34,352 nt of DNA from an uncultured Eubacteriales bacterium (GTDB lineage Bacteria > Bacillota > Clostridia > Oscillospirales > CAG-272), in the NCBI GenBank assembly GCA_934446285.1, contig CAKSEI010000004.1:1-34352 (forward strand), in the 5' to 3' direction. Shown here one piece after another: positions 14,842 through 22,934 of the stretch (within the stretch, counting starts at the first letter, position 1; every line of letters begins with the position of its first letter). The position numbers and the translations under genes were made by a program. Under the pieces are notes generated by a model. It made no database searches. It worked only from the letters and a program-made list of their open reading frames with translations, and was not told the DNA's origin.

Positions 14842-15106
14842 AAAAAATAAAAAGTCCCCGAGGCTATTGCCTCAGGGACGAACAAACAAATCCGCGGTAC
14901 CACCCTGATTGCCGAAAAAATCGACCGTCTCTCGAGTCCTGACAAGACCCACAGCCATGATAACGGGGCATCCGTGCGTCCTTACTCTCATTCGGGACGC
15001 CTGCTCGGAAGCGAGACTGCTCATGCTCCGCATCTCCGACTTTCACCACACGTCGGCTCTCTGCGCACACGGAAAACAAAGCTTAACTTCGTCAAAGCAT
15101 TTATGA
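14842..15106 (-). promoter_or_regulatory. T-box leader RNA
   Basis: The minus strand carries the T-box sequence AGGGTGGTACCGCGGA (14891-14906), and a CCGTTATC motif upstream near 14959-14966. A Stem I arm begins AGAGAGCC, with a CCGAC/GTCGG distal helix near 15036-15058. The UGGU bulge would pair with a tRNA ending in ACCA. An 11-base-pair terminator stem (14869-14879 with 14854-14864, loop AATA) is followed by TTTTTATTTTTT (14842-14853). Uncharged tRNA would stabilise the antiterminator and permit transcription of the synthase-like gene. The specifier codon is not certain; CTC (Leu) at 15013-15015 is one candidate in the right part of Stem I. Confidence 0.92.
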
Positions 15107-15112
15107 TTGTCT

Positions 15113-15141
15113 ATGTTATCACAATTTTCGCCTTTTGTCAA
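15113..15141 (-). promoter_or_regulatory. Promoter for the T-box transcript
   Basis: On the minus strand a perfect TTGACA (15136-15141) and TAACAT (15113-15118) are separated by 17 bases. Transcription would start near 15106, giving a leader of about 280 bases before the start codon. Confidence 0.85.
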
Positions 15142-15171
15142 GGGCTGATTTTTTATTTTTAAAAAATTCCC

Positions 15172-15200
15172 TTGTCTTTTTTTTCGCCGTATGATACAAT
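15172..15200 (+). promoter_or_regulatory. Promoter for lipoprotein-alr-yihY genes
   Basis: TTGTCT (15172-15177) and TACAAT (15195-15200) are separated by 17 bases. It is divergent from the T-box promoter. Together with the T-box these sites account for the 430-base stretch between 14826 and 15255. Confidence 0.7.
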
Positions 15201-15255
15201 ATTAGCGTGAATACGGATAGAGACGCACTCATATATTTTATCGGTGATATAATTT

Positions 15256-15756
15256 ATGAAACGGCTCTTTGCAATACTCATCGCCTTTTTTCTCTGCTCG
15301 TGCTCGATGGAGGATACCCCGGACGAGGTGCTGCCTTATCAGCGTCTGCCCATGACGGCGGAGGCTGACTTCTCATGTGAGGCGGGAGACGGTCGGGTAA
15401 GGATTACTCTCGAGAGTGCCGATAACTATACGGTCGAGTACCTCTCCCCCGAGATAATGCGCGGGGTGAGCTACGAGAGCGCGGGCGGCAGAAGCTATAT
15501 ATGCTTTCCCGGCTCGCGCATAGAGACGGGGGAGAGCGATACCGTGCGCGGCAGTCTCGCCTCAGCCGGGCTTTTTATGCTTGACCCGTCAAGCTGCTCC
15601 GAGCCCGTGTACAAGGACGGGATGTACGACGTGAGCGCCGTATCGGACGGCATCACCGCGCTCGTCACCGTAAAGGACGGTATGCCGCAGCGCATAGAGG
15701 GCACGGTGGCGGGATTCAGGTGTACCTTTACGAATATTGTCATAACATACGGATAG
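15256..15756 (+). CDS. Small putative lipoprotein
   Basis: The 166-residue protein begins with a short lipoprotein signal peptide (MKRLFAILIAFFLCSC) whose Cys16 fits a lipobox (LCS before C). The mature part is short and beta-rich, with no family I recognise. Its ending with GTVAGFRCTFTNIVITYG resembles that of small LolA-like or DUF-type Clostridia lipoproteins, but this is only an impression. The ribosome binding site is weak (GGTGAT, 15243-15248). It lies 14 bases before alr, so the two are co-transcribed. A role at the cell envelope is consistent with its neighbours, but no function can be given. Confidence 0.75.
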   Translation: MKRLFAILIAFFLCSCSMEDTPDEVLPYQRLPMTAEADFSCEAGDGRVRITLESADNYTVEYLSPEIMRGVSYESAGGRSYICFPGSRIETGESDTVRGSLASAGLFMLDPSSCSEPVYKDGMYDVSAVSDGITALVTVKDGMPQRIEGTVAGFRCTFTNIVITYG

Positions 15757-15770
15757 GATAAAAAAAGATA

Positions 15771-16868
15771 ATGTATCACGTAACACGTGCGCATATAAAT
15801 ATGAAAGCATTAAGGGACAACTACCGCCTGATACGCTCTCATGTTGACAAAACGGATAAAAATGCCGAGATAATCTGCGTGGTAAAGGCAGACGGCTACG
15901 GTCACGGAGCGGGCAGATGCTCCTCCGTATTCAAGAGAGAGGGGGCGAGAAATTTCGCCGTCTCCAATCTTGACGAGGCAATAGAGGTAAGGCGCGCGGT
16001 AGGCGACGGTGCTATGATACTTATTCTCGGCTACACCGACCCCGCGTATGTCGACGACCTTGTAAAAAACGGCATAACACAGACTGTATTCTCCGAAAAA
16101 TACGCACGCGCTCTTTCGAAAAATCTAAAGGGCAAGCTTAACGTGCATATAAAAATAGATACGGGCATGAACCGCCTCGGTTTTTCTTCGGATGAGGAGG
16201 GCATCGATGCCGCCGCACGGTGTGCACGGCTGCCGGGTCTTCACGCGGACGGTATATTCACGCATTTTGCCGATGCAGATGAAGCGGACGAAGAGCCGAC
16301 GCGCAGGCAGTTTGAGCGCTTTATGCATGCGATAAAGACTCTCGAAGGGTCGGGCTTTTCTTTTCGCATGAGACATTGCTGCAATTCCGCCGCGACCGTG
16401 CGCTTTCCCGATATGTATCTTAATGCGGTAAGGTGCGGTATAATTCTCTACGGTTTAAATCCGTCGGACTGCTCCTCTCTTTCGGGTCTTACCCCCGTTA
16501 TGAGTCTGCACTCGCGCATAGTTCATATACATGAGGTGCACCCCGGCGAGCGCATCAGCTACGGCGGTACATTCTCTCCCTGCAAGCCCGTGAAGGTTGC
16601 GACCGTACCGATAGGCTACGACGACGGACTGTTGCGCTCATACGCGAGCGAGGGCTTCTATATAAACGGGAAATATGCAAAAATTCTCGGCAGGATATGC
16701 ATGGACCAATGCATGGTCGACATAACGGACATCGACTGCCGCGAGGGAGATAACGTCGAGATATTCGGCTCTCATCAGAGCGTCGATACCTTTGCGCGTG
16801 CCGCCTCGACGATAAACTACGAGGTCACATGCATGGTCGGCAAGAGAGTCCCGCGCGACGAGGTATGA
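15771..16868 (+). CDS. alr: Alanine racemase
   Basis: A PLP enzyme that interconverts L- and D-alanine for peptidoglycan. At 365 residues it has the normal length. Lys39 in VVKADGYGHG is the PLP-binding lysine, and Tyr264 in ISYGGTF is the opposing catalytic base. The barrel motifs KIDTGMNRLGF (128-138), THFADAD (164-170) and the C-terminal GRICMDQCMVDIT are intact. The ribosome binding site is weak and AT-rich, and the ATG at 15771 matches the usual N-terminus (YHVTRAHINMKAL). The YihY-type gene starts 1 base after its stop codon, indicating a tight operon. Confidence 0.97.
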   Translation: MYHVTRAHINMKALRDNYRLIRSHVDKTDKNAEIICVVKADGYGHGAGRCSSVFKREGARNFAVSNLDEAIEVRRAVGDGAMILILGYTDPAYVDDLVKNGITQTVFSEKYARALSKNLKGKLNVHIKIDTGMNRLGFSSDEEGIDAAARCARLPGLHADGIFTHFADADEADEEPTRRQFERFMHAIKTLEGSGFSFRMRHCCNSAATVRFPDMYLNAVRCGIILYGLNPSDCSSLSGLTPVMSLHSRIVHIHEVHPGERISYGGTFSPCKPVKVATVPIGYDDGLLRSYASEGFYINGKYAKILGRICMDQCMVDITDIDCREGDNVEIFGSHQSVDTFARAASTINYEVTCMVGKRVPRDEV

Positions 16869-16869
16869 G

Positions 16870-17688
16870 ATGAAGCTCATAGAGAAGATATTTATTTTCT
16901 TTGATAAGGCGGCAAAAAATGCCGTCGGCGCGTACGCCGCTTTCGCGGCGTTTTTCACCATTGTATCTTTTTTTCCTTTTCTGATGCTGCTGCTCACTCT
17001 GCTGCAGTTCCTGCCCTTTTCCGCGGCGGAGGTCATACAGTATTCTTCTTCGCTGCTGCCTCAGTCCGTGACGGAAGTCGTCGACCCGATAATCACCGAA
17101 ATATACTCAGCGGGCACGGGACTTATATCCGCGACGGCGATTGCATCCGTCTGGGCTGCGTCAAAGGGCGTATACGCCATAATATGCGGATTAAATCAGG
17201 TCTACGGAGTAAAGGAAACGCGTAATCTCATGCTTGTGCGCGCCATGTCTGTTTTCTATACAATAGTCTTCATACTCATGATAGTTATGAGCGTAGTATT
17301 GCTGCTCTTCGGCGCAAAGCTCTTTGCGCTGCTCGAAACATTCGTACCGTGGATATCGCACCTCGCGGGATTACGGTATATACTCGGTGCGGTCGTATTC
17401 GTGCTCTTCTTTCTCATAGTTTTCTGTGCCCTGCCAAACAGGCGCGCAAAAATAACAAAGGAGCTGCCCGGTGCACTTGTCGCCGCCCTCGGCTGGATAG
17501 GCTTCAGTGCGATTTATTCCTACTACATAAATCACTTCAGCCGGTTTCCCGTTATATACGGCTCAATCGCCGCCGTCGTATTTCTCATGCTGTGGTTATA
17601 CTTCTGCATGTATATAATGCTGCTCGCCGCGCAGATAAACGCGGGAAGATATCAGACTGACGTATATGACATGTGGAAAACGCCGTAA
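16870..17688 (+). CDS. YihY/BrkB family membrane protein
   Basis: The 272-residue protein has about six membrane helices. Family signatures include AAFAAFFTIVSFFPFLMLLL near the N-terminus, the ASKGVYAIICGLNQVYGVKETRN loop (about 115-137) and the C-terminal FPVIYGSIAAVVFLMLWLY segment. This family was once called ribonuclease BN by mistake; its true function is unknown. It starts 1 base after the alr stop codon. No clear terminator follows, only the promoter of the next operon about 75 bases downstream. Confidence 0.93.
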   Translation: MKLIEKIFIFFDKAAKNAVGAYAAFAAFFTIVSFFPFLMLLLTLLQFLPFSAAEVIQYSSSLLPQSVTEVVDPIITEIYSAGTGLISATAIASVWAASKGVYAIICGLNQVYGVKETRNLMLVRAMSVFYTIVFILMIVMSVVLLLFGAKLFALLETFVPWISHLAGLRYILGAVVFVLFFLIVFCALPNRRAKITKELPGALVAALGWIGFSAIYSYYINHFSRFPVIYGSIAAVVFLMLWLYFCMYIMLLAAQINAGRYQTDVYDMWKTP

Positions 17689-17760
17689 AGGTGCTCCCGC
17701 GGCTTTTCTCAGGGCGGAAAAAGAGCGTGTGCGCATAAGCGTGCGATACCCCGTTTTCGG

Positions 17761-17789
17761 TTGACAAGAGAGCGAAAATGTGGTATCAT
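17761..17789 (+). promoter_or_regulatory. Promoter for the yicC-rsmB operon
   Basis: A perfect TTGACA (17761-17766) and TATCAT (17784-17789) are separated by 17 bases. The ATG of yicC is about 28 bases downstream, with a GGAGA ribosome binding site at 17808-17812. Confidence 0.85.
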
Positions 17790-17817
17790 ATTTTAAATAA
17801 AAACAACGGAGAAGAAT

Positions 17818-18702
17818 ATGGTACGCAGCATGACCGCGTTCGGCAGAGCACGCGGTGAAATAAACGGAAAAAAGATCATTGCCGAGATTAAGAGCGTCAA
17901 TAACAGGTATCTCGACTGTCAGGTAAAGCTGCCCAGAGCCTATGCATTTCTTGAGGAAAAGATAAAGGCGCTCGCTGCCTCCCGCATAAGCAGAGGAAAG
18001 GTCGAGATAAGCATCTCAATAGAGAATACGGAAAGCACCGGGGCTGCCGTCGCACTCGACGAGGCTTACGCGCGCAGCTATATCGACGCACTTTTCGCCC
18101 TGCGTGATCATTTTGCCCTTACCGACGACATAACGGTCATGGGCGTTGCCGCAAACAGAGATATATTTACCGTGACGCGCGCGGAGGAGGATGCCGAGCG
18201 CGACTGGGAGGACGTTAAGGGCGTTCTCGAGAGTGCGCTTGACGACTTTATTTCATTCAGAGAAAAAGAGGGAATGCGCCTGCGTGATGACCTTACGGCG
18301 AAGAAACAGACGCTTGAGAGGATACTCTGCTCGGTTGAGGAGCGCTCGGGCGAATGCATCGCCTCTTATAAAAACAAGCTTGAGGACAGGCTGCACGCTA
18401 TACTTGAGGATAACAGCATAGACCTAAACGAACAGCGCATACTCACAGAATGCGCGATATTCGCCGACCGCGTGGCAATAGACGAAGAAACGGTAAGGCT
18501 TCGCTCGCATCTGCAGGCTTTTGACGAGATGCTCTTAACAAGCGAGCCTGTGGGCAGAAAGCTTGATTTTCTCCTGCAGGAGATGAACCGAGAGACAAAC
18601 ACCATAGGCAGCAAGGCACAAGACACAGAGATAGCGCGGGACGTTATCGAAATGAAAAATGAGCTTGAAAAAATCAGAGAACAGATACAGAATCTGGAGT
18701 AG
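17818..18702 (+). CDS. yicC: YicC/YloC family endoribonuclease
   Basis: The 294-residue protein has the N-terminal YicC domain (MVRSMTAFGRARG, IKSVNNRYLDCQVKLP) and the C-terminal DUF1732 domain (LDFLLQEMNRETNTIGSKAQ, then IEMKNELEKIREQIQN). Members act as cytoplasmic endoribonucleases in RNA turnover. It heads the operon, as its homologue yloC does in Bacillus subtilis, and remA follows after 3 bases. The length is normal and both conserved ends are intact. Confidence 0.96.
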   Translation: MVRSMTAFGRARGEINGKKIIAEIKSVNNRYLDCQVKLPRAYAFLEEKIKALAASRISRGKVEISISIENTESTGAAVALDEAYARSYIDALFALRDHFALTDDITVMGVAANRDIFTVTRAEEDAERDWEDVKGVLESALDDFISFREKEGMRLRDDLTAKKQTLERILCSVEERSGECIASYKNKLEDRLHAILEDNSIDLNEQRILTECAIFADRVAIDEETVRLRSHLQAFDEMLLTSEPVGRKLDFLLQEMNRETNTIGSKAQDTEIARDVIEMKNELEKIREQIQNLE

Positions 18703-18705
18703 ACA

Positions 18706-18972
18706 ATGAAATTTTTAAATGCGGGCTTCGGCAACCTCATATGCTGCGACAGAATAGTTTCGGTAGCCTCGCCCGAGGCAGCCCCTATAAAGAGAATGGT
18801 ACAGGACGGCAAGGATGACCGCAGAGTCATTGACATCTCGTGCGGGCATAAGACAAAGAGCGTTATATTCTGCGACAGCGACCATATCATACTATCTGCG
18901 CTCACTCCCGAGAAAATTTACACTCTGCTTGAGGGGACGGACGCAGACACGCAGGGTGAGGCGGGCGAGTAA
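18706..18972 (+). CDS. remA: RemA family (DUF370) regulatory protein
   Basis: The 88-residue protein has the full DUF370/RemA pattern: FLNAGFGNLICCDRIVSV at the start, PIKRMVQDGKDDRRVIDISCGHKTKSVI, then SDHIILSALTPEKI. In Bacillus subtilis RemA binds DNA and activates matrix genes. Its role in Clostridia is not established. The position between yicC and gmk is the conserved one. Its stop codon overlaps the gmk start by one base (TAATG). Confidence 0.95.
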   Translation: MKFLNAGFGNLICCDRIVSVASPEAAPIKRMVQDGKDDRRVIDISCGHKTKSVIFCDSDHIILSALTPEKIYTLLEGTDADTQGEAGE

Positions 18973-19607
18973 TGAGAGGTCTGCCGATTATCATAGCAGC
19001 ACCGTCCGGCTGCGGCAAGGGAACAGTAATACCGCTCGTGATAAAGGAGCTTGAGAGAGCCGTATACTCCGTTTCATGCACGACGCGCTCACCGCGCGCG
19101 GGCGAGGAGGACGGCAGCGACTATTTCTTTATAACAAGAGAAGAGTTCGAGGAACGCATTGCACGCGGAGAAATGCTCGAATACAACGAGTACGTGGGAA
19201 ATCTCTACGGCACACCTCTGTACGAGACGCAGGAGAGGCTCGGGAGCGGGCTTGACGTCATCTTTGAGGTGGACGTAAACGGCGCGGAGAATATCCGCAG
19301 GCGGCTCGAGGGTGCGGTATCGGTGATGATACTCCCGCCGAGCTTCGGAGTCCTGCGAAAAAGGCTTGAGGGCAGAGGTACGGACTCGCCCGAGGTGATA
19401 GAAAAAAGACTGAAAAAAGCGCTTGATGAGATAGAGAGGCTGCCTGGCTTTGATTACTATGTTATAAACAGAGACGGTATGCCCGACAGATGCGCGCGCG
19501 ACATTCTCGGTATAATAACAGCCGAGCGGCGTCGCACGTCACGCAATTCGGACCTGACAAATAAATTCAAAAACGGCGAGAGCCTTATAACACGGGAGGA
19601 AAGATAA
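18972..19607 (+). CDS. gmk: Guanylate kinase
   Basis: The enzyme phosphorylates GMP to GDP using ATP, in the cytoplasm. The 211-residue protein has the P-loop AAPSGCGKGT (9-18), the GMP-binding region SCTTRSPRAGEEDGSDYFF with the downstream YNEYVGNLYGTP, and the lid segment with RLEGRGTDSPEVIEKRL. The length is typical, with a slightly extended C-terminus (KNGESLITREER). The start codon shares one base with the remA stop, and rpoZ follows 2 bases after its own stop, so translation through this stretch is coupled. Confidence 0.97.
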   Translation: MRGLPIIIAAPSGCGKGTVIPLVIKELERAVYSVSCTTRSPRAGEEDGSDYFFITREEFEERIARGEMLEYNEYVGNLYGTPLYETQERLGSGLDVIFEVDVNGAENIRRRLEGAVSVMILPPSFGVLRKRLEGRGTDSPEVIEKRLKKALDEIERLPGFDYYVINRDGMPDRCARDILGIITAERRRTSRNSDLTNKFKNGESLITREER

Positions 19608-19609
19608 TT

Positions 19610-19885
19610 ATGATAATGTACCCAACGGTAGACGAGCTTACGAAAGGTAAAATAAACAGATACACATTGGTGCTTGCCACGTCGAAATGTGCGCGCAGGC
19701 TGACCGACGAGTATGTTGCTCAGCGCGAGAAAGCGGAGAAGCTCATAGCTAATAAGGAGACGGACAAGACTCTCTGCCAGCTTATCGAAAAGGATCTGCG
19801 CGACGAAAAGGCGGTTACAAACGCCGTGCACCGTCTCGCCGACGGCGAATACGAGATAATCAATGCGCCTGATATAGAGAAGTAA
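19610..19885 (+). CDS. rpoZ: RNA polymerase omega subunit
   Basis: The 91-residue protein matches omega: MYPTVDELTKGKINRYTLVLATSKCARRL, then the C-terminal EKAVTNAVHRLADGEYEI. Omega helps fold and stabilise the beta' subunit. Between these blocks lies a charged helix (EKAEKLIANKETDKTLCQL) that makes the protein somewhat longer than the shortest omegas. GGAGGA is 9 bases before the first ATG (19610); the second ATG at 19616 is also possible. It follows gmk as in Bacillus subtilis. Confidence 0.93.
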   Translation: MIMYPTVDELTKGKINRYTLVLATSKCARRLTDEYVAQREKAEKLIANKETDKTLCQLIEKDLRDEKAVTNAVHRLADGEYEIINAPDIEK

Positions 19886-19891
19886 AACTCC

Positions 19892-19911
19892 GCCCCGCCG
19901 CACGGCGGGGC
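19892..19911 (+). other. GC-rich hairpin between rpoZ and priA
   Basis: GCCCCGCC (19892-19899) pairs perfectly with GGCGGGGC (19904-19911) around a GCAC loop. No T tract follows directly, so it is more likely an mRNA-stability or processing element than a terminator. It lies in a 63-base gap within the operon. Confidence 0.55.
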
Positions 19912-19948
19912 AAACGTACATATTTTTTCGGACAGAGGGGGTGCCCGC

Positions 19949-22432
19949 ATGAAGCAGCTAATATGCAGAGTTCATATTCTTGACCTGCCGTTTCATGCGG
20001 ACAGACCCTTTGACTATTTTGTACCGCAGACGGTAAAGGAAGTGCACATAGGAAACTTTGTTGCTGTCCCGTTCGGCGGGGCAAACAGGACGCAGGTCGC
20101 GGCGGTAACGGAGATACGAGAGGCGGTCGACGCGGAGCTGTCAAAGCTCAAGCCTCTGCACGCGGTCATATACCCGGACTTTTCCCTCGATGAGGACGAT
20201 ATGGCGCTCGTCAGGTTTTTGTGCAGCCGCACGCTGTGCTCCTACGGCGACGCGATAAAGGCTGTCTGCCCCGTGTCCTCATTCTCTCAGGTTACGGAGA
20301 ACTACTCCGTCGCTCCGTCCCTCTCTCTCTCCGAGCGTGAGCAGGGCGGAGAAATCCTTGAATTTATAGAGAAAAAAGGCAGCTGCGACAGAAAAAAGCT
20401 GCTCGGGCATTTCGGCACGGGCGCGCAGACAAGACTCCGCGAGCTTGAGAGGAGCGGGATAATAGTCAGAGGCTTCCGTCTCACGGAGTCAAAGGAAAAC
20501 TGCGTTGAGACCGTGTACCTCACGGGAGACGCCGAACGGCTGCTCGACTCGCCCGCCTGCCGCAGGAGTAAAAAAAAGCGGGAGGCAGTAGAGCTGCTGT
20601 CGGAGGGAGAACTTACCTTTGAGGAGCTGAAAATACGCTGTGCGCTCACCCGCGCACAGTTAAACGCCATGTGCTCCGCAGGACTTGTCAGAGTCGAAAA
20701 GACGGATAAATACCGCACCCCGTACACGTCGGAGCATAAGGCGCTGCGCCCCGCGCTCTCGGATGAACAGAGGAAGGCAAGCGACACTCTCTGCGGGCTT
20801 TTTGACAGAGGAAGGGCTCAGGCGGCTCTGCTCTACGGCGTTACGGGCAGCGGCAAGACTCAGGTCATGCGAGAGCTCATCGATCATGTAACCGAGCGGG
20901 GCAGGAGCGTTATAATGCTCGTTCCCGAGATAGCGCTGACACCGCAGACGGTCGGATTTTTCATCTCCCTTTACGGGCAGAGAGTAGTCGTCATACATTC
21001 GGCTCTCTCGGCGGGAGAGCGATTTGACGCATGGCGAAAGATACGCGACGGGCTTGCCGACATATGCATAGGCACGCGCAGCGCGGTTTTCGCTCCCTTC
21101 AAGAATCTCGGTGCGATTATTATCGACGAGGAGCAGGAGCATACGTACAAATCGGACAGAGACCCGAAATATCACGCCGTGGATGTGGCGCGGCTGCGCT
21201 GCGCACGATCGGACGCGCTCATGCTGCTCGCATCCGCTACCCCGTCGGTTGAGGGCTTTTATAAAGCCGAAACGGGAAAATACACTCTCGTTCGCCTTAC
21301 CGAGAGGTACGGAGAGGCTCACCTGCCCGAGGTCATCATAGCGGATATGCGCGAGGACGCGCGCGCGGGAAATACCTCGCCCATAGGCAGCGTACTCTCG
21401 GGCGAGCTTAAAAAAAATCTGGAGAGCAAAAATAAAACAATACTTTTTGTAAACAGGCGCGGGTATAACAGCTTTCTCTCATGCAATATGTGCGGCAACG
21501 TATGCACATGCCCGCACTGCTCCGTGTCGCTCACATACCACACGCGCGGCAGATATATCTCCGATGATGACGAGAGCATAGGGGACGCACGGGCGCGCAA
21601 CGGATATCTCGTCTGCCACTACTGCGGCTACCGCATACCCGTACCGCACGCGTGCAGCGAATGCGGCAACAAGGTGCTGCAGTTCATGGGCTTCGGCACG
21701 CAATTGGCGGAGAACCGACTGCTCGACGGGTACGACGGCATACGCGTACTGCGCATGGATGCGGACACGACGCGCGGCAAATTTTCGCACGATAAAATAC
21801 TCGATAAATTCCGCTCGGGAGAGGCTGACGTGCTGCTCGGGACGCAGATGGTGACAAAGGGACATGACTTCCCCGACGTGACGCTCGTGGGAGTGTTAAA
21901 CGCCGACAGCTCGCTTTTTCTCGATGACTTCCGCGCAAACGAGAGAACATTCTCCCTCATAACTCAGGTGATAGGCCGCGCGGGACGCGGGGACAAGGCG
22001 GGCAGAGCCGTAATACAGACCTACAGCCCCGACAGCCCCGTTTTAAAGAAAGCTGCGGAGCAGGACTACGACGGCTTTTATAAGGACGAGATAGCGCTGC
22101 GCCGCGCGCTTGTTTTTCCGCCGTTCTGCGATATAGCGCTTTTCTCTTTCTCATGCCCGTCGGAGGACGAGCTTGCCCCCGCGGCAAAGAGCTTTGCGGA
22201 CAGGATGAGGGAACTGCTCACCGATAAAAGATTCAAGGATGTGCGCCTCCAGGCTTTCGGCCCGTTTGAAGCGCCTATATATAAAAAAAGAGACAGATAT
22301 TACATGCGCCTCGTGGTAAAGTGCGTATCAAATACCGATACGCGTTCGCTCTTCGCTCTGCTCATACGCGAGCAGTCGGCAAAGAACCGCCGCATAGGCA
22401 TTTCATGCGACATTAACCCGTCGGTGCTGTAA
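19949..22432 (+). CDS. priA: Primosomal protein N' (replication restart helicase PriA)
   Basis: The 827-residue helicase reloads the replisome at stalled forks. The N-terminal DNA-binding domain (about 1-100) is followed by a winged-helix region. The helicase core has Walker A GVTGSGKT (297-304), DEEQ (393-396) and LLASATPS (427-433). The zinc module has four CxxC pairs at 512/515, 521/524, 556/559 and 569/572. The last motor motifs include TQMVTKGHDFPDVTLVGV and QVIGRAGRGDKAG. An insertion of about 17 acidic and glycine-containing residues lies between the second and third CxxC pairs. The start is preceded by GAGGGGGTG. Confidence 0.97.
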   Translation: MKQLICRVHILDLPFHADRPFDYFVPQTVKEVHIGNFVAVPFGGANRTQVAAVTEIREAVDAELSKLKPLHAVIYPDFSLDEDDMALVRFLCSRTLCSYGDAIKAVCPVSSFSQVTENYSVAPSLSLSEREQGGEILEFIEKKGSCDRKKLLGHFGTGAQTRLRELERSGIIVRGFRLTESKENCVETVYLTGDAERLLDSPACRRSKKKREAVELLSEGELTFEELKIRCALTRAQLNAMCSAGLVRVEKTDKYRTPYTSEHKALRPALSDEQRKASDTLCGLFDRGRAQAALLYGVTGSGKTQVMRELIDHVTERGRSVIMLVPEIALTPQTVGFFISLYGQRVVVIHSALSAGERFDAWRKIRDGLADICIGTRSAVFAPFKNLGAIIIDEEQEHTYKSDRDPKYHAVDVARLRCARSDALMLLASATPSVEGFYKAETGKYTLVRLTERYGEAHLPEVIIADMREDARAGNTSPIGSVLSGELKKNLESKNKTILFVNRRGYNSFLSCNMCGNVCTCPHCSVSLTYHTRGRYISDDDESIGDARARNGYLVCHYCGYRIPVPHACSECGNKVLQFMGFGTQLAENRLLDGYDGIRVLRMDADTTRGKFSHDKILDKFRSGEADVLLGTQMVTKGHDFPDVTLVGVLNADSSLFLDDFRANERTFSLITQVIGRAGRGDKAGRAVIQTYSPDSPVLKKAAEQDYDGFYKDEIALRRALVFPPFCDIALFSFSCPSEDELAPAAKSFADRMRELLTDKRFKDVRLQAFGPFEAPIYKKRDRYYMRLVVKCVSNTDTRSLFALLIREQSAKNRRIGISCDINPSVL

Positions 22433-22445
22433 AAAAGGAGTAAAC

Positions 22446-22934
22446 ATGGCAATACTGCAAATACTTAAAGAGGGCGAAGACACCCTGCGCGCACACAGCC
22501 GCGCGGTAGACGAAATAACGCCGAGAATTCTTACGCTGCTTGACGATATGTGGGACACTCTGCATGAGTCGGGCGGAGTGGGGCTTGCCGCGCCCCAGGT
22601 AGGCGTGCTGCGCCGCGTCGTCGTGATAGAGTGCGAGCCGGGCGAGTTGATAGAGCTTATAAATCCCGTTATAATATCAACCTCGGGCGAGCAGACGGGG
22701 GTTGAGGGCTGCCTCTCCTTCCCGGGCAAGAGCGGAATAGTAAAAAGACCCGCAAGGGTCACGGTCGAGGCCCTCGACCGCACGGGCAAGAAGTGCCGAT
22801 ACCGCGGAGACGGGCTGCTCGCCCGCTGCTTCTGCCACGAGCTTGACCACCTTGACGGTGTGCTCTACATCGATAAGGCGGAGAGAATGCTCACTCAGGA
22901 CGAGATAGAAGAAATGTACGGAGAGGATGACTGA
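22446..22934 (+). CDS. def: Peptide deformylase
   Basis: A metalloenzyme that removes the formyl group from nascent proteins at the ribosome. The 162-residue protein has motif 1 GVGLAAPQ (44-51), motif 2 EGCLSFPG with metal ligand Cys89, and motif 3 HELDHLDG with ligands His131 and His135 and catalytic Glu132. Motif 2 has Phe where Val is usual. An AAAAAAGGAG site lies 5 bases before the ATG. Its stop overlaps the fmt start by one base (TGATG), which couples the formyl-removing and formyl-adding enzymes. Confidence 0.97.
   Translation: MAILQILKEGEDTLRAHSRAVDEITPRILTLLDDMWDTLHESGGVGLAAPQVGVLRRVVVIECEPGELIELINPVIISTSGEQTGVEGCLSFPGKSGIVKRPARVTVEALDRTGKKCRYRGDGLLARCFCHELDHLDGVLYIDKAERMLTQDEIEEMYGEDD

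Noticed and set aside
14826..14945. N-terminal 40-residue extension of the synthase-like gene
   Set aside because: It runs through the T-box sequence and its terminator, has no family similarity, and a good ribosome binding site precedes ATG at 14825.
14864..15106. Open frames on both strands between the synthase-like gene and the lipoprotein gene
   Set aside because: They coincide with the T-box leader RNA and have no recognisable protein features.
19892..19911. Hairpin after rpoZ as an intrinsic terminator
   Set aside because: No T tract follows within several bases, and priA continues the conserved operon, so termination is unlikely.
20660..21322. 220-residue minus-strand open frame
   Set aside because: It is antisense to the PriA helicase core.
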